Source: Jaapia argillacea MUCL 33604
Taxonomy: Eukaryota > Basidiomycota > Agaricomycetes > Jaapiales > Jaapiaceae
Direction of reading: 5' to 3'
DNA length: 64,000 nt
NCBI GenBank assembly: GCA_000697665.1
Contig: KL197724.1
Location: forward strand, 700,695-764,694
Numbering within the stretch: the first letter of the stretch is position 1; each line of letters starts with the position of its first letter. This document shows positions 11,820 through 23,008 of this stretch, one piece after another. A model generated the notes under the pieces. It ran no database searches, was not told the origin of the DNA, and saw only the letters and a list, made by a program, of their open reading frames with translations. A program made the translations under genes and the position numbers.

Positions 11820-13623
11820 CTAAGTAGGTGGGCTGATGGTGACAGAAGGGATCCCACAGTTCAATTCCGGCAAGGAAAAATCGATTGCATCGTATGCTGG
11901 GGGTGGCGGCTCGTCAGTCTCCGGTACATCCAGCTCATTTGCCACCACGTGAAGACTCGTCGTCTGCAATACGATAGATGTCTCTATGGGACCAGCGTCT
12001 GATGATGCGGAACGACTGGAAGATGTAGAAAGAGTAGAATCTGCCGTACGGGGTCGACGTGATTCAACGGCTGAATGGCGGTGTTCGTGTGCGAGCTTCC
12101 GCGATGACCGTCGACTGTCCTCATCCTCCTGTGGGTCTGAGGCGGACCCGAGCTCGACGGAAATTGGCGAATCAACCATGAGTGATGAGAGAGAAGCGGC
12201 TGTGTCGCAGTCGGTGTCGAGTCGGTGTGGTATGGGAGGGGAGCGTCTGCTCCGAGGACCCGACGGAGCAGGGGGTCGAGTGTTGGCGTGGCTACGTGTG
12301 GGGTATGAAGTTGACGGACCGGGGCGTTCTCTGGCAGCAATATTCGGCCCGGACAATGATCGCCTCAATGGGGTGTGGCGAGGCGGTAACTGCGACGGAG
12401 TAAAACATGGGCCTGGAGGATATGTACGAGATCGGGCTAAGGAATACGATGCTGCACTCGTGGGAGATACGTCTGAGTAGGAGGTCGGCGAAAGGGGCAA
12501 CGGTTCCAAGCTGGATGAAGTGTCTTCGTAACAAGACCCAACCTCGGCACTGTCTGAGTCCACATCGGAACTACCAGTGCTGGAGATGCTGGATAGCGAG
12601 CCAGATGAAGGGTGGGTCGACCCGTAAAAAAGGGATGAACGAGGGCTCTCGGAAGGGCTATCACAGACAGCATCTGGAACTAAATGGAGAGTCGAACGCT
12701 GGTGCCAATGTGGTGCTAACGCCTCACGAGAGGACCTCAGGGATACGGGTCGCGACGGCGATGGGGACGGGGATGAGCGAACAGTCATCCAGTCTCGGGC
12801 ACCGGCCAGGAGTAAAAGTGATGATACGAGAAGATGGTCGAGAAGAACGATAGGAACGCCGCTGAAGCGAGGATGGTGACTATCGTTTGGAAATATCGGA
12901 TCGTACACTCGAATATGTGGAGTACAAGACAGAGTGTTCGGTTCTAGAATAGCCACTGGAGCTTTTGAAGTGGAGACGGTACACTAATGAAGAATGAGAT
13001 ATTGGGTCAGACGCGATATGTGCTCAGACCGCACCTGATAGCAAGCACCAACTCGCTTCCATTTGAAATTTCCAGGGAAATCCGGTACGGTGAACTTACG
13101 AGCACTGGGGAAAGCACATCAATGAAGGATAAGGCAATTTGAACGAATTCGCTCACGTTAAACTCGATGGAGTGGAGCAAAACTCGGATCCGTCACCCAT
13201 CTCTACCAGGATGTCGGATATCCTTGCTTTGCCGTTTCCCTTTCTCCAACAATCTGGCCATCGTATCTTCGCAACGTCGTTGCCACCGAGAAAGGCGTCG
13301 GAGCGAAGAACGGAAGTCGTCCTGCCATCGGCTTCGGTACGATACAAGGTAGTCCCGGTGCGATCATCGCTGATAGACGACTGTAGGAAGGATGAGTGCG
13401 AGAGTTTGAGGTCCACCAGAGGGCGCCTCAAGAGTTTTGACTTCTTGGGCGTCCTGGGGATAAGGCCATCGAGACTCAAGCGAAGTGAGTGTAATCCAAG
13501 CCTAAGCCTCGTCGGGCTCGTCTCGCCATCGGAATTCGCTGATGGTGATGATGGCCTAACCTGGATTGGCTGCCCAAGGGTAAACGGCGTGATGGTATGT
13601 GCGTCAATCATCGTCCGGGTCAT
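11820..13623 (-). CDS. DUF6593-domain protein with Ser/Pro tail
   Basis: Three exons (13623-13157, 13104-13035, 12983-11820) give 566 residues. Residues about 75-250 fit DUF6593, a beta-rich domain expanded in Agaricomycetes: TTLYRTEADGRTTSVLR, then VAKIRWPD, then KFTVPDFPGNFKWKR made by splicing, and finally a Leu-rich helix (VPIVLLDHLLVSSLLLLAG). The remaining 310 residues are disordered, rich in Ser, Pro and Arg, and end with a PPPPAYD motif (PPxY), a typical docking site for WW domains such as those of Rsp5-type ubiquitin ligases. DUF6593 proteins are usually short, so the long tail is unusual. The role is unknown; the PPxY reading is inference. The start at 13623 is the first ATG of the frame. 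Confidence 0.7.
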
Positions 13624-14444
13624 CGCAAAGGACAGAAAGCGATGAAGGGGCCATTGTCCCAGGGTTCAGAGTTTTCCTGCCTTGTGCGGACGATGCAAGG
13701 CTCCGAGGTTCTTCTCCGTACATGTCGGGATGCTGACTTTTCCCGAGAAGCATCGGCCAAAGGCTTGCACGTGGAAGACTTCCTCACCTCGCCTCAAACT
13801 CGAGAGTTATCTGTGAAGCGGAGAGAACTCCAACTAGTGGAGCATATCGTAGATCATAAGGAAGGGATGAACATCCGATGTGGCTGGTGCAGTTGCCGTC
13901 GATGGGTCTCACCGTCAATGCCTCTCTACGAAGTACCTCTAGCTGACGGAATATTTCCTAAAGGCAATCCTTGGGTGAAGACTCGGAGACGCTGGCAGCA
14001 TTCGGTGGATATACGAAGATCCCAAATACTTGTGTGTGCATGATGTTGCAAGGAGAAAAACTGGGAGAGTTGGGTGGCCAGACCGGACTCGGGAGAACCC
14101 GAGTTGAGTAGCAGAGTGGCACACCCCTACACCAATACCTTACCCATATACATGCTATGCGCCCTTATACTCCCACGTTCTCAATACTGGTGGTATTCCT
14201 CAGGGCTTACACTCTAATTAGAGTCTCAAGGTCTTAGTCCGTCCCTTTCACACCTTCCATTCCGCCTATAACCGCAGGTTCCCGTGCATGCTACGGACCG
14301 GTCGGCCATTTAGAGGTGTTTTCAGTAACGCCCGACAATATCCCTCTCTTCCCGACTATTACTGAGCGCTGAGGTCTCTCCTATCCCACCATCTTCCTGG
14401 TCCCTCTAGATTGTCGTCCTTTGTTTCTTCATTAATTTATTGTC
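13624..14444. other. Divergent promoter region
   Basis: About 820 bp between the head-to-head DUF6593 and gluconokinase genes. An open frame of 148 codons from 13597 runs antisense to and past the DUF6593 start without any recognisable domain; I do not call it. No clear TATA box or repeat is visible. Confidence 0.4.
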
Positions 14445-15132
14445 ATGGTCAAGGAGGTGGAACTCGACGCCAAGGCTCAAAAGCCGGTGCTGATAGTGGT
14501 CATGGTGCGTGCCAGGTCAAGTTTATGCCACCTCATCTGTCTGACGTAGTACTCAGGGTGTATGTGGGACAGGGAAGTCAACCCTCGGAGGAGCGCTGGC
14601 AGAAGCACTCTCCATGCCTCTCATCGAAGGCGACGAGATGCATACCAAAGCCGCCGTGGCCAAGATGGCGTCCGGCCAACCCCTCACCGACATTGACCGC
14701 GAACCCTGGCTTCAGCTCATCCGCACCACAGCCGAACATATGTCAGTCGAGCAATCACACGATCCTTCAAAATCTGTTGACATCCGTCGGGGCGTCATCG
14801 TGACTTGCTCTGCTCTCAAACGATACTATCGTGATATTCTGCGGGGGACGTATGTACCTCCGAATGGTGTTCCAAATCACTTAGAACCGCCGGAACTAGA
14901 TCGGTTGCCGACATATTTCGTCTATATCAAGGGGGAGAGACAGTTATTGTTGGATAGGATGGAGAAGAGGAAGGGACACTATATGAAGGCAAGCATGTTG
15001 GATAGCCAGCTGGCGATATTGGAGAGTCCTGAGGGGGAGGACGGGGTTGTGGTGGTCAGTTCAGAGGACTCTACCGAAGAGCAGATGCACATGGCTCTCG
15101 GGGAGCTCAAGACGCTGGCAGGGATAGTGTAA
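14445..15132 (+). CDS. Gluconokinase
   Basis: Two exons (14445-14504, 14557-15132) encode 211 residues. The intron lies inside the P-loop, and splicing creates VVMGVCGTGKSTLGGALA. Further GntK-family landmarks are PLIEGDEMH (substrate side), CSALKRYYRDILRG, and RMEKRKGHYMKASMLDSQ before LESPEGEDGV. The enzyme phosphorylates D-gluconate with ATP to 6-phosphogluconate, feeding the pentose phosphate pathway in the cytosol. Length is normal for the family. An intron that splits the P-loop helps to fix the model, because neither exon alone gives a functional nucleotide site. Confidence 0.93.
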
Positions 15133-15358
15133 TCGTAAGCAGTTGTATTTTACGTTATACAGTCGGGATGGATGTGTCTAGTACGGGAACAATTTTCGTG
15201 GTGAAGATGTTCCTTCCTGCCGTTCTCTCTCTCCAATCCATTGGGAATGATATAAGACTTGTGCAGGACACACCCCACTCCGTTTGTGGGATGGTTAGGG
15301 TTGAAACCACTACGCTCGTGCTCTCGCTTGAGATCTCCCCTCAGGGCCCCGCGTAGCC

Positions 15359-16051
15359 ATGAGGTTCGCAGGAGATGTTTCTCGGAAAGTCTATTCCGTC
15401 GCCTTTGATAAAGTACGGGAGAGTATACACTCTGCGAGCGTGGAGGATACCAGATGCGCCAATATCTGGATTGGGATCCTTCGGGCGGTGTTCCCCCGAT
15501 CGGATTTCTCAATCTCGCCGACACTCTACAACAAATCGAATCCCATCGAGTCGTACGTTCCCAACTCCCCTCCACCCTTCCTGATGTAATCACATCCGCT
15601 TCTCTGGCAGTGTTCATGATGGCGACTCCTTCAGATTTGTAATCACCCACCGTTTCAACGAAGGGCGAGGAACGAATGTTGCAATCTTTGATTTGAAGAG
15701 CGTCGACGAGCCTTTCGAACCTTCAGCAGATCGGCTGAAGCAATATATGAGCGAGGTGGTGGGAGTGCAGGATATCAATACGCGAGACGACTATTGGGCT
15801 GATACGATCTGGGGTGTACAGTCCATCGGGACTTTCTGGAAGGCGTACAGACTGAGATCTGGGGATGTGGACCAGCCTATGGAGCCGGAGTTGATCATCG
15901 ACTGGAAAGAGAATTTTGCTTCGGAGAATTCGCGAACATCGATGCTCCTTCTGCGAAGCCAGATTTCTTGGTGGCTTCAGACGGGAAAACAGGTGCGTGG
16001 ATTGAGGTACGAATAATATCACTCTAATTCATCCGCAGGCTGAGGCACTGA
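15359..16051 (+). CDS. Unnamed W-rich family protein, copy 1
   Basis: Three exons (15359-15552, 15611-16006, 16039-16051) give 200 residues. I know no domain for it, but it is clearly homologous to the gene at 28278-28967 on the minus strand: both share VRESIH/VRETLH near the N-terminus, GESIRY/GDSFRF after the first intron, VAIFDLKSV/LAIVDIKPV, the IWGVQSIGTFWKAYRL/IWGVQTVGSWWRVYRV block and IIDWKENF. Intron positions and phases match, which confirms both models. A beta-strand ending in DxK could belong to a nuclease-like fold, but this is speculation. After the stop, homologous sequence continues to about 16216 in another open stretch (GDVEGIVSYHSEEGK) also present in the duplicated unit at 18.4 kb. 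Confidence 0.65.
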
Positions 16052-16709
16052 TTTGAAGGCGATGTCGAGGGGATTGTTAGTTATCATTCCGAGGAGGGGA
16101 AGACTCTCACAGTACGGCGACGGGTGGAAGAGGGCGTGCAGGAGAAAGGGGCAAATTGCAAGTTGGACTCACCGTACATTTCGAATGATGTTATTGGAAG
16201 TGTTCCCAACGCGTAGCCTTGTCCTCTATTTCACGCCTGCTCCCGGACGGGAGCCCCAAGAAGGTATCAAGGGGCTCCCCAAGCCAAATATGGTGGAGGT
16301 ATTCTTTGACGTGTCATCGACAAATCTTGCGTTGGGGATCTTCTAGGAAATGGAAAGCGAGTTGGAGGTAACAGCCTAAGTATCCACCTTCAGAGTGCGG
16401 AATAAAACTGGCGAAAGCCTCTGAAATGCAGGAGAGGAAATTTCCTCACATGCAAGGAAGAGAGAATCACCAAACGTGGTAACTCGAGATATGTACTCAA
16501 CCGAATAGAAGACGCAGCTGACTAGACTCCTGGAGTCAGTTGTCGTCGATCGAGGAGCGGTGCGGTGCTGTGCATTGCACCGCCGACAGGACACTCCACT
16601 AGAGTTTGAACTATCTTATATTTAATGGCTCCTCTAGCCTCTGGAACTGGTATCTCCCTTTCTCCCCGCCATCAAATCCACCTACCTGCTACCATTCAAT
16701 TTGTGGTCA
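16052..16709. other. Intergenic, promoter of DUF4419 gene
   Basis: Contains the residual homologous stretch to about 16216 noted for the W-rich gene and a strong inverted repeat near 16558-16582 (GCGGTGC, 8-nt spacer, GCACCGC). The second unit lacks this hairpin in intact form. Nothing else is supportable. Confidence 0.4.
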
Positions 16710-18201
16710 ATGCCTGTTACCTTCACCGTCGCTTCACACTTGGCGAACCCTGTTCGCCAACAATATCGTCCCAATACGGTTGATCTCTTCCTCAGCCAGG
16801 CATGCGACGGGCCTTGGCAAGAATGCGAAGAGTTGCTTCGGTCTACTATTGGGAAGGATGACATTGGATCACTCTTACCCCATCAGAATGGATTCTTGGA
16901 TACTGTAGTAGCAGCCTACAGCCAACACCATCATCTCAGTATTAGGTTCGTAGCCATCATTTTCTCACGAACTTGCTGGTGTTGAAGGTAGCTCGTCAAG
17001 ACCTGATAATGTATGGATTGCAATCCTGACCCAGCTCAGCTTCTAGTGAGTATCGAAGTGAAGGAACTTGTTTGCTTGCCTCTGATCCCCGCTCTAGCAT
17101 CAATGCGAATGCAGAGGAATTACGGTCCCAATTCGTCGCTCATGAGGGAAAGAAGGAACTCGTTGTGCGTGCAGTCGGCACCCGATACACATTTGATTGG
17201 GGAAAGTTTGCGCTCGTGATGACTGAGAAACTCGATGAAAACGTTGGTACACACATCATCGATACCTTCAATTCCTAGTTGACATCTACACCAGCTCGTC
17301 GATAAGGATTTGAAAGAGTGGATCATGCCGACGTTCACCACGACCACTGTCATTGATACAACTATATTTGCGATTCAGATGATGTCCACTCTCAAATCGT
17401 CAGTCTTCCCACATTTATTCTCTCTATATCCTAATTTCTCCGACAAGATATTTTGATTTCAAAGCCCATCTCATGTGTGGTATCCCGTCCGTCACGTTGC
17501 AAGGCGAGAAATCCGACTGGGAAAATCTCCTTTCTCGCATCCCCAAACTCGCTACATTCGGTGAAGAAGCGGCCCACTGGGCCGACCTGCTCACCCCCAT
17601 TCTTACCCGCTTCGTTGAAGCTTTCGACGGCAAACCGGATGTGGAATTTTGGAGTAGGATTGCGGACAGTCACCATAACGGTTCTGGTCCCAGTTACTTC
17701 TCTGGGTGGATCACCGCCTTCAATGTATGGGACCAAGATGGCAAATGGGTTGACAAGACCTGTTTGCTACGTGCGGATATCTCCTCCAATCCCCACCCTC
17801 CCAAATCAATACTTCCTGCCGCCGGCTCCAAGAAAAAGGGAGCCAACGGATTTGACGATTGGACTTTCCACACACAAGAATCGATTCGTCAAACTAGTCT
17901 TATCCTAGACGGACGTCCCTATCCCATCATCGATAGCACTGAATCCGCTCCTGGGTTCTGCACCGTCGACGTCAAGTTGGACGATAATGGTGAGCTGTTG
18001 AATACGACGATGGTCGCAGGTCACTTTGCTTGTAGGGTTGAGGGGGACAAGGGGGATACGTTGAAGCCAGAGCCCGGATGGTTTATGTTTGTGAAAGGGG
18101 AGAAGAAGCAACGGAACCCTTGGGCGCACCAACTCCTCGAAGCTACTCCAGTCGTCATTGAGAACGTGGAGGTACCCGCGAAGAAGGGGAAATGCTTCTG
18201 A
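16710..18201 (+). CDS. DUF4419-domain protein, intact copy
   Basis: Five exons (16710-16945, 17001-17045, 17098-17242, 17295-17398, 17448-18201) give 427 residues. The whole protein fits DUF4419, a fungal domain of unknown function: an N-terminal all-helical part with DNVWIAILTQLSFY, the VTLQGEKSDWENLLSRI motif, then SGPSYFSGWITAFNVWD and a C-terminal GHFACRV...EPGWFMF segment. The donor of the third intron is weak (GTTGGT) and may be placed slightly differently, but the frame requires an intron there. No signal peptide or membrane segment is visible. It lies in unit A of the tandem duplication, and the downstream copy is broken, so this is the functional member. Confidence 0.85.
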
Positions 18202-18298
18202 GATGGATGAAGCGCTCTCGATTGATATGCTCCCGCTGGTGCATGTATAATTACTTGTACGATTACATAGCTGTACAAATACTTGGCTGTCTAACCTA

Positions 18299-18640
18299 TC
18301 GAACCAGAGTTGATCATGGACTGGAAAGAGAATTTTGCTTCGGAGAATTCACTAAGATCAATGCACCTCCTAAAGAGCCAGATTACTTGGTGGCTTCAGA
18401 CAGGAAAACAGGTGCGTGGATTGAAGTACGAATAATATCACTCTGATTCATCCGCAAGCTGAGGCACTGATTTGATGGCGATGTCGAGGGGACTGTTAGT
18501 TATCGTTCCGAGGGAGGGTGTGCAGGAGAAAAGGGCAAATTGCTGGTTGAACTCACCGTGGCATTTTCGAACGATATTGTAGGAAGTTCCCAACACGTAG
18601 TCTCGTCCCCTACTCCACGCCTGTTCCCAGGTGGGAGCCC
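18299..18640 (+). pseudogene. Truncated W-rich family copy (unit B)
   Basis: Starts abruptly inside the DWKENF region of the family and continues through the position of the terminal intron, so only the C-terminal part of the gene was carried by the duplication. It has no start and no upstream exons. Similarity to 15.88-16.22 kb is high at first and falls after about 18.5 kb. Confidence 0.75.
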
Positions 18641-19084
18641 CAAGAAGCAAAGATGATCTGACGGCGGGAAACGGTCCCGATCCAAATGTACCCTTTGATA
18701 TGTGATCGACAACCCCTGTCTCGGGGACGTTCTAGAAAACAGAAAGTATCTGGCTTCAGTGTGCGGGTCAACCAAGGGCGGTAGCGTGAAAAAATCATGT
18801 AAACCTCAGCTCTGACATGTGGGTCGAGTCTGTTCCACAACGGACGGAGCCGTGGTTCATGGCGTTGGCTCAGGAAAGAGGATAAACTACCAAATTTGGT
18901 AACTCAGTATACTCAACTGAATAGAAGATGGAGTCAGTTGTTTTCAATCGAGGAGCCCCTGCAGCTTGCTCACCGCCGACAGGAGTTTGAATATATTTAA
19001 TGGCTCATCTCGCCTTCGGAACTGGTATCTCCCTTTCCCCCAGCCGTCAAATTTACCTACCTGCTACCATTCAGTTTGCGGTCA

Positions 19085-20577
19085 ATGCCTGTCACTTTCA
19101 TCGTCACTGAGCATGATGCGAACCCTGTTCGCCAACATCAGCGTCCCGAGACGGTTGATCTCTTCTCGGCCAAGCGTGCCATGCGCCGTGGCAAGTATGC
19201 AAAGAGTTGCTTCAGTCTACTATTGGGAAGGGTGACATCGGATCCCTCTTACCCAACGATAATGGATTTTTAAATACTGTGGTAGACGCCTACAGCCAAC
19301 ACCACCATCTCATCATGAGGTTCGTAGTTATCACTTCCACGCGAACCTGATGTGCTGAAGGTGGCTCGCGAAGACCCGATGATGTGTGGATTGCAATCTT
19401 GACCCAGCTCAGCTTCTAGTGAGTATCGAAGTGAAGGAACTTGTTTTGCCTGCCTCTGATCCCCGCTCTAGCATCAATGCGAATGCAGAGGAATTACGGT
19501 CCCAATTCGTCGCTCATGAGGGAAAGAAGCAACTCGTCGTGTATGGAGTCGGCACCCGATACACATTTGACTAGGGAAAGTTTGCACTCGTGATGACCGA
19601 GAAGCTAGATGAAAACGTCCGTATACATATCATCAATGCCTTTAAATCCTGGTTGACATCTTCGCCAGCTCGTCGACAAGGATTTAAAAGAGTGGATCAT
19701 GCCGACGTTCACCACGACGACTGTCATTGATACAACTATATTTGCGATTCAGATGATGTCCAGTCTCAAATCGTCAGTCTTCCCTCATTTACCTGTCCAT
19801 ATCCTGAACTTCTTCAACCAGGTATTTTGCTTACAAAGCCCATCTAATCTGTGGCATCCCGTCTGTCACGCTGCAAGGCGAAAAATCTGACTGGGAAAAT
19901 CTCCTCTCTCGCATCCCTAAACTCGCAACCTTCGGTCAAGAAGCGGCCCACTGGGCCGATCTGCTCACCCCCATTCTTACTCGCTTCGTTGAAGCCTTCG
20001 ACGGCAAGCCGGATGAGCAATTTTGGGGTAGGGTTGCCGACAGTCACTCCAACGGCTCTGGCCCCAGTTACCTCTCTGGATGGATCACCGCCTTCAATGT
20101 CTGGGACCAACATGGCAAATGGATTGACAAGACCTGTTTACCACGTGCGGATCTCACCTCCAATCCCCACCCTCCTAAATCAATCCGTCCTAAGTCAACC
20201 CGTCCTCGCACCGGCTCCAAGAAAAAGGGATCCCGTGGATCTGAGGGTTCCACCATACAGGCATCGCTTCGTTCAACTACTCTTAAACTAGACGGACGTC
20301 CCTATCCCATCATCGAGAGCACGAAATTTGCTCCTGGGTTTTGCACGGTCGACGTTAAATTGGACGATAATAGTGAGCTGTTGGATACGATGATGGTCGC
20401 AGGTCACTTTGCTTGTAGGGTTGTAGGTAAGAAGGGGGACACGTTGAAGCCAGAGCCCGGATGGTTTATGTTTGTGAAAGAGGAAAAAAAGAAAAGCAAC
20501 GCTTGGGAAGACGCTTAACTTCTCGGAGCTACTCTAGTCATTGAGAATGTGGAGTGAAGAAGGGGAAATGCTTCTGA
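19085..20577 (+). pseudogene. DUF4419-domain gene, broken copy
   Basis: Same exon order as the gene at 16710-18201 and starts MPVTFIVTEHDANPVRQ. It is broken by a small deletion-type frameshift soon after DLFS (about 19160), by a TAG in place of the Trp codon of TFDWGK (about 19572), and by indels in the last exon that bring an early TAA near 20515. The VTLQGEKSDW and SGPSYLSGWITAFNVWD motifs remain recognisable. It is a decayed duplicate with no sign of a rescued frame. Confidence 0.85.
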
Positions 20578-20787
20578 GATGGATGCTCCCGCTGGCGATG
20601 GTTTGCATGTATGATTACTTGTACGATTACAGGATGATGTACGATTAGATTGTTCCCCAAACGACTTTGCTTGGCCGTTCCTGATTATGCATATGTCCAT
20701 ATTCACGCGTCCAGTTCCATCTCCTAAAAGCAGACGAATCACCACTCTTACACGCCTTGGCTTGTACATATTGCAATTCCTTCCATT

Positions 20788-23008
20788 TCATCTTCCCTGC
20801 TTTCCAAACGGCATCCCCACAAATCCCCAAACAGCAAACCCAACAAGCGCAACACAAAGCACCAACAACCTCATCTCCTCGCCCGCCTGGCTCTTCTCCA
20901 CCAACAACCCACCCCACCCTTTCCTCTCCAAACCAGGATGTCCGACAGGCCTCAAGTCATGCACCAAACTCCTTCTCTTATATTTCGGACGTGATCTGGA
21001 GTTTAAGTTGAGCGAGAGGGGCCATGGTATGAGCGTACGCTGAAGGACCGAGAGAGCGATGGGAAGGTTATGCGGCGATCGGATGATATCGTATGTGCCA
21101 GTTTCGTATGCTTGGTTTCGGGCAGGTAAGTCTCGGCGGAGGGGAACCCCACGGGATATATAGGATATCATTAATCGCCGAAGACGCGGGTTTGCCAAGG
21201 CAATCCGAGCTGCGCCTTGAGTCATGGATTCATCTCCTGGTACTTTGACGATAGTTAATGTCAACGATTGGAGTTTCGTTAGGGTGCGTATTGCACGAGA
21301 GAAAGATTCCTGTGCATGGATATCCAGTCAGCACAAGGGAGGATTGAGCATTGAAATGATCGTTACTAACGATAGAGAACGCAGGTTGAACACCACAAAC
21401 GACCTCCAACTCTCTCAGACTTGGACAAACCCCGACCAAACCCCTCAAAACCCCCACATTATCCCAATAGCCACCACCTTCCCTCCCTTCGATCGAAAAC
21501 ACGACGCTGAGTTTCCTCAAGGACTTACAACTAGCAAGCACCCCCGGCATTATCTCTCGGGAGACCAAGGGGTCGCTTAGGCAGATGTCAGTGAGCTGGG
21601 AGAGGGCGGAGGCAGGCAGGTGAGGAAGTTGGGAGAGAGAACCGGTGTAAGTCTTGAGGTTGGGGAGTGAGATGGGTGGGATGAGTGTGAGGTGAGAAGG
21701 GGGAACGTGGATGGATGAAGGAAGCGATAGGTCTTGTATAGTAGGATGATTTGAAAGGAAAGATATTAGGGGAGGGATCTCGGGCTCTTGTGGTTGATTC
21801 GGATTCACGATGGGATTGTGCAGTTGTGGGTGATGGTGTGTAGGAAACTGAACGAGGACAGGACCTACTCCGAGTTTCCTCAGTTTGGGCCAACATGAAT
21901 TGAATAGTATCTGGCCGTCCGTTGGCTGTGCCGAAATGCCATCTATGGTGAGCTCCTCAAGGTCAGGACATCTTTCGGTCAACATTGCCCAGAGCCGGGC
22001 GAAGGGCGAAGGAGGGTTATCTAGAATGATATCCGTAATATTTGTGATTAAAAGTTGCTATCCGCGCTCGGCTACGAGGGAAAGGTACAAACCCCACATG
22101 TCTTCTGGGGGGTCGTAAAACCCCGAACGAAATTGCAATGAGAAACCTTTCAGGTTTTTGAAGTCGAATAGCTGTCAACGATACGAAAGAAAAACTTCAG
22201 AACGGTCCCGATCATTCTGTCGGGACCGGTGAAGGGAAGCAACGAAGACTGAAAATGGACGCACATGGCTTCTGGGACTTGGTGTCGTCGCACCAATTGT
22301 AGTCCCGATGAACTCCAGTTGAGGACATCTACACCAACGATGTAAGACTGTGACTGGGGGACAGGGAGGCTCAGGTACGTACCCCATTCTCAAAGCAAAC
22401 CACATATCATCATACGGTGGCCCATCTTCTCCATCCCATATAAATACATTTAAAGCGTCCAGGTGCCGTGCGGCCTGTCTAACAGCAGCTGCAACGAGGT
22501 ATCCATCCACCGGCGAATAACTTCTCATTCTCCTCCCGTACTGATAAGAGGAGGAAAGAAAGCCTTGGCCGGGGCTGGAACTCGGACGGACGACGAGTTT
22601 ACGGACGTGTCGGGCGATATGGGGGTTAGAAGCGAGCATGGAAAGTGTCACTGAACATTGATCGGGTGATTCGAGAGTAACGGAGGAGTAAAGGGCTGGG
22701 ATGACGTAGGAGAATATCGTCGAGCACTGAAGACGCAATGAAAAGCGCCCGCGATGGTGAACGGGTGGAAAAGTCAATCCACCTCCTTCTATAAAGTGAA
22801 ACGTGGCAAAGATCCTCACCGTAAGACTCAGATGCAGGATGTCTGCCGAACAAGGCAAGAACTTGACGATCTCGAGATACACGTCCGCCGGAACGTCCTC
22901 AAGTACAGAGATCGTTTGTGGTCTCCAGATTAAATGTTTTCTGAGAACATTTGGGAGGAAGCGGAGGGGTAATATGCTCCCCGACTCCGAGTGTTGTAGC
23001 ACGGACAT
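20788..23008 (-). CDS. F-box protein with leucine-rich region, one in-frame TAG
   Basis: Exons proposed: from 23008 (or an ATG at 23134) to 22820, 22726-22383, 22328 to the intron before the LFDFKNL block, a long exon to 21371, and 21309-20788. The F-box is VLEDVPADVYLEIVKFLPCSADILHLSL. Splicing then makes SLTCSTIFSYVIPALYSSV and ALRMGCPQLEFIGTTIGA, typical of the large Agaricomycete F-box family. LRR-like stretches follow (CPDLEELTIDG, CPSLRELEV). The C-terminus ends with a hydrophobic helix (LLVLCVALVGFAVWGFVG) that could anchor it to a membrane. The frame is interrupted by a single TAG at 22060-22058 (sense order); no splice pair removes it. F-box proteins recruit substrates to SCF ubiquitin ligases. 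It may be a recent pseudogene. Confidence 0.7.

Larger units (their letters stand above)
15882..18275 (+). repeat. Tandem duplication, unit A
   Basis: About 2.4 kb that recurs directly downstream (18299-20635) at an offset near 2,420 bp. It contains the 3' third of the W-rich gene, an intergenic stretch and the complete DUF4419 gene. Matching landmarks include the DWKENF block (about 15.9 and 18.3 kb), the DUF4419 start (16710 and 19085) and the KKGKCF stop (18201 and 20577). Confidence 0.85.
18299..20635 (+). repeat. Tandem duplication, unit B
   Basis: Second copy of unit A. It contains the truncated W-rich fragment and the broken DUF4419 copy. It ends in the same short 3' flank (TGTACGATTA-type sequence) as unit A, about 60 bp past the DUF4419 stop. 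Confidence 0.85.

Noticed and set aside
13597-14043. 148-codon + strand frame upstream of gluconokinase
   Set aside because: Overlaps the DUF6593 start antisense and has no recognisable domain.
16052-16216. C-terminal extension of W-rich gene copy 1
   Set aside because: It cannot be joined in frame by splicing, and the 28-kb copy ends at the same place without it.
22374-22382. 29-nt intron in the 22-kb F-box gene (GTACGT to CCCCAG)
   Set aside because: Too short; a 54-nt intron ending in GTGTAG keeps phase and restores the conserved GCPQLEFIGT motif.
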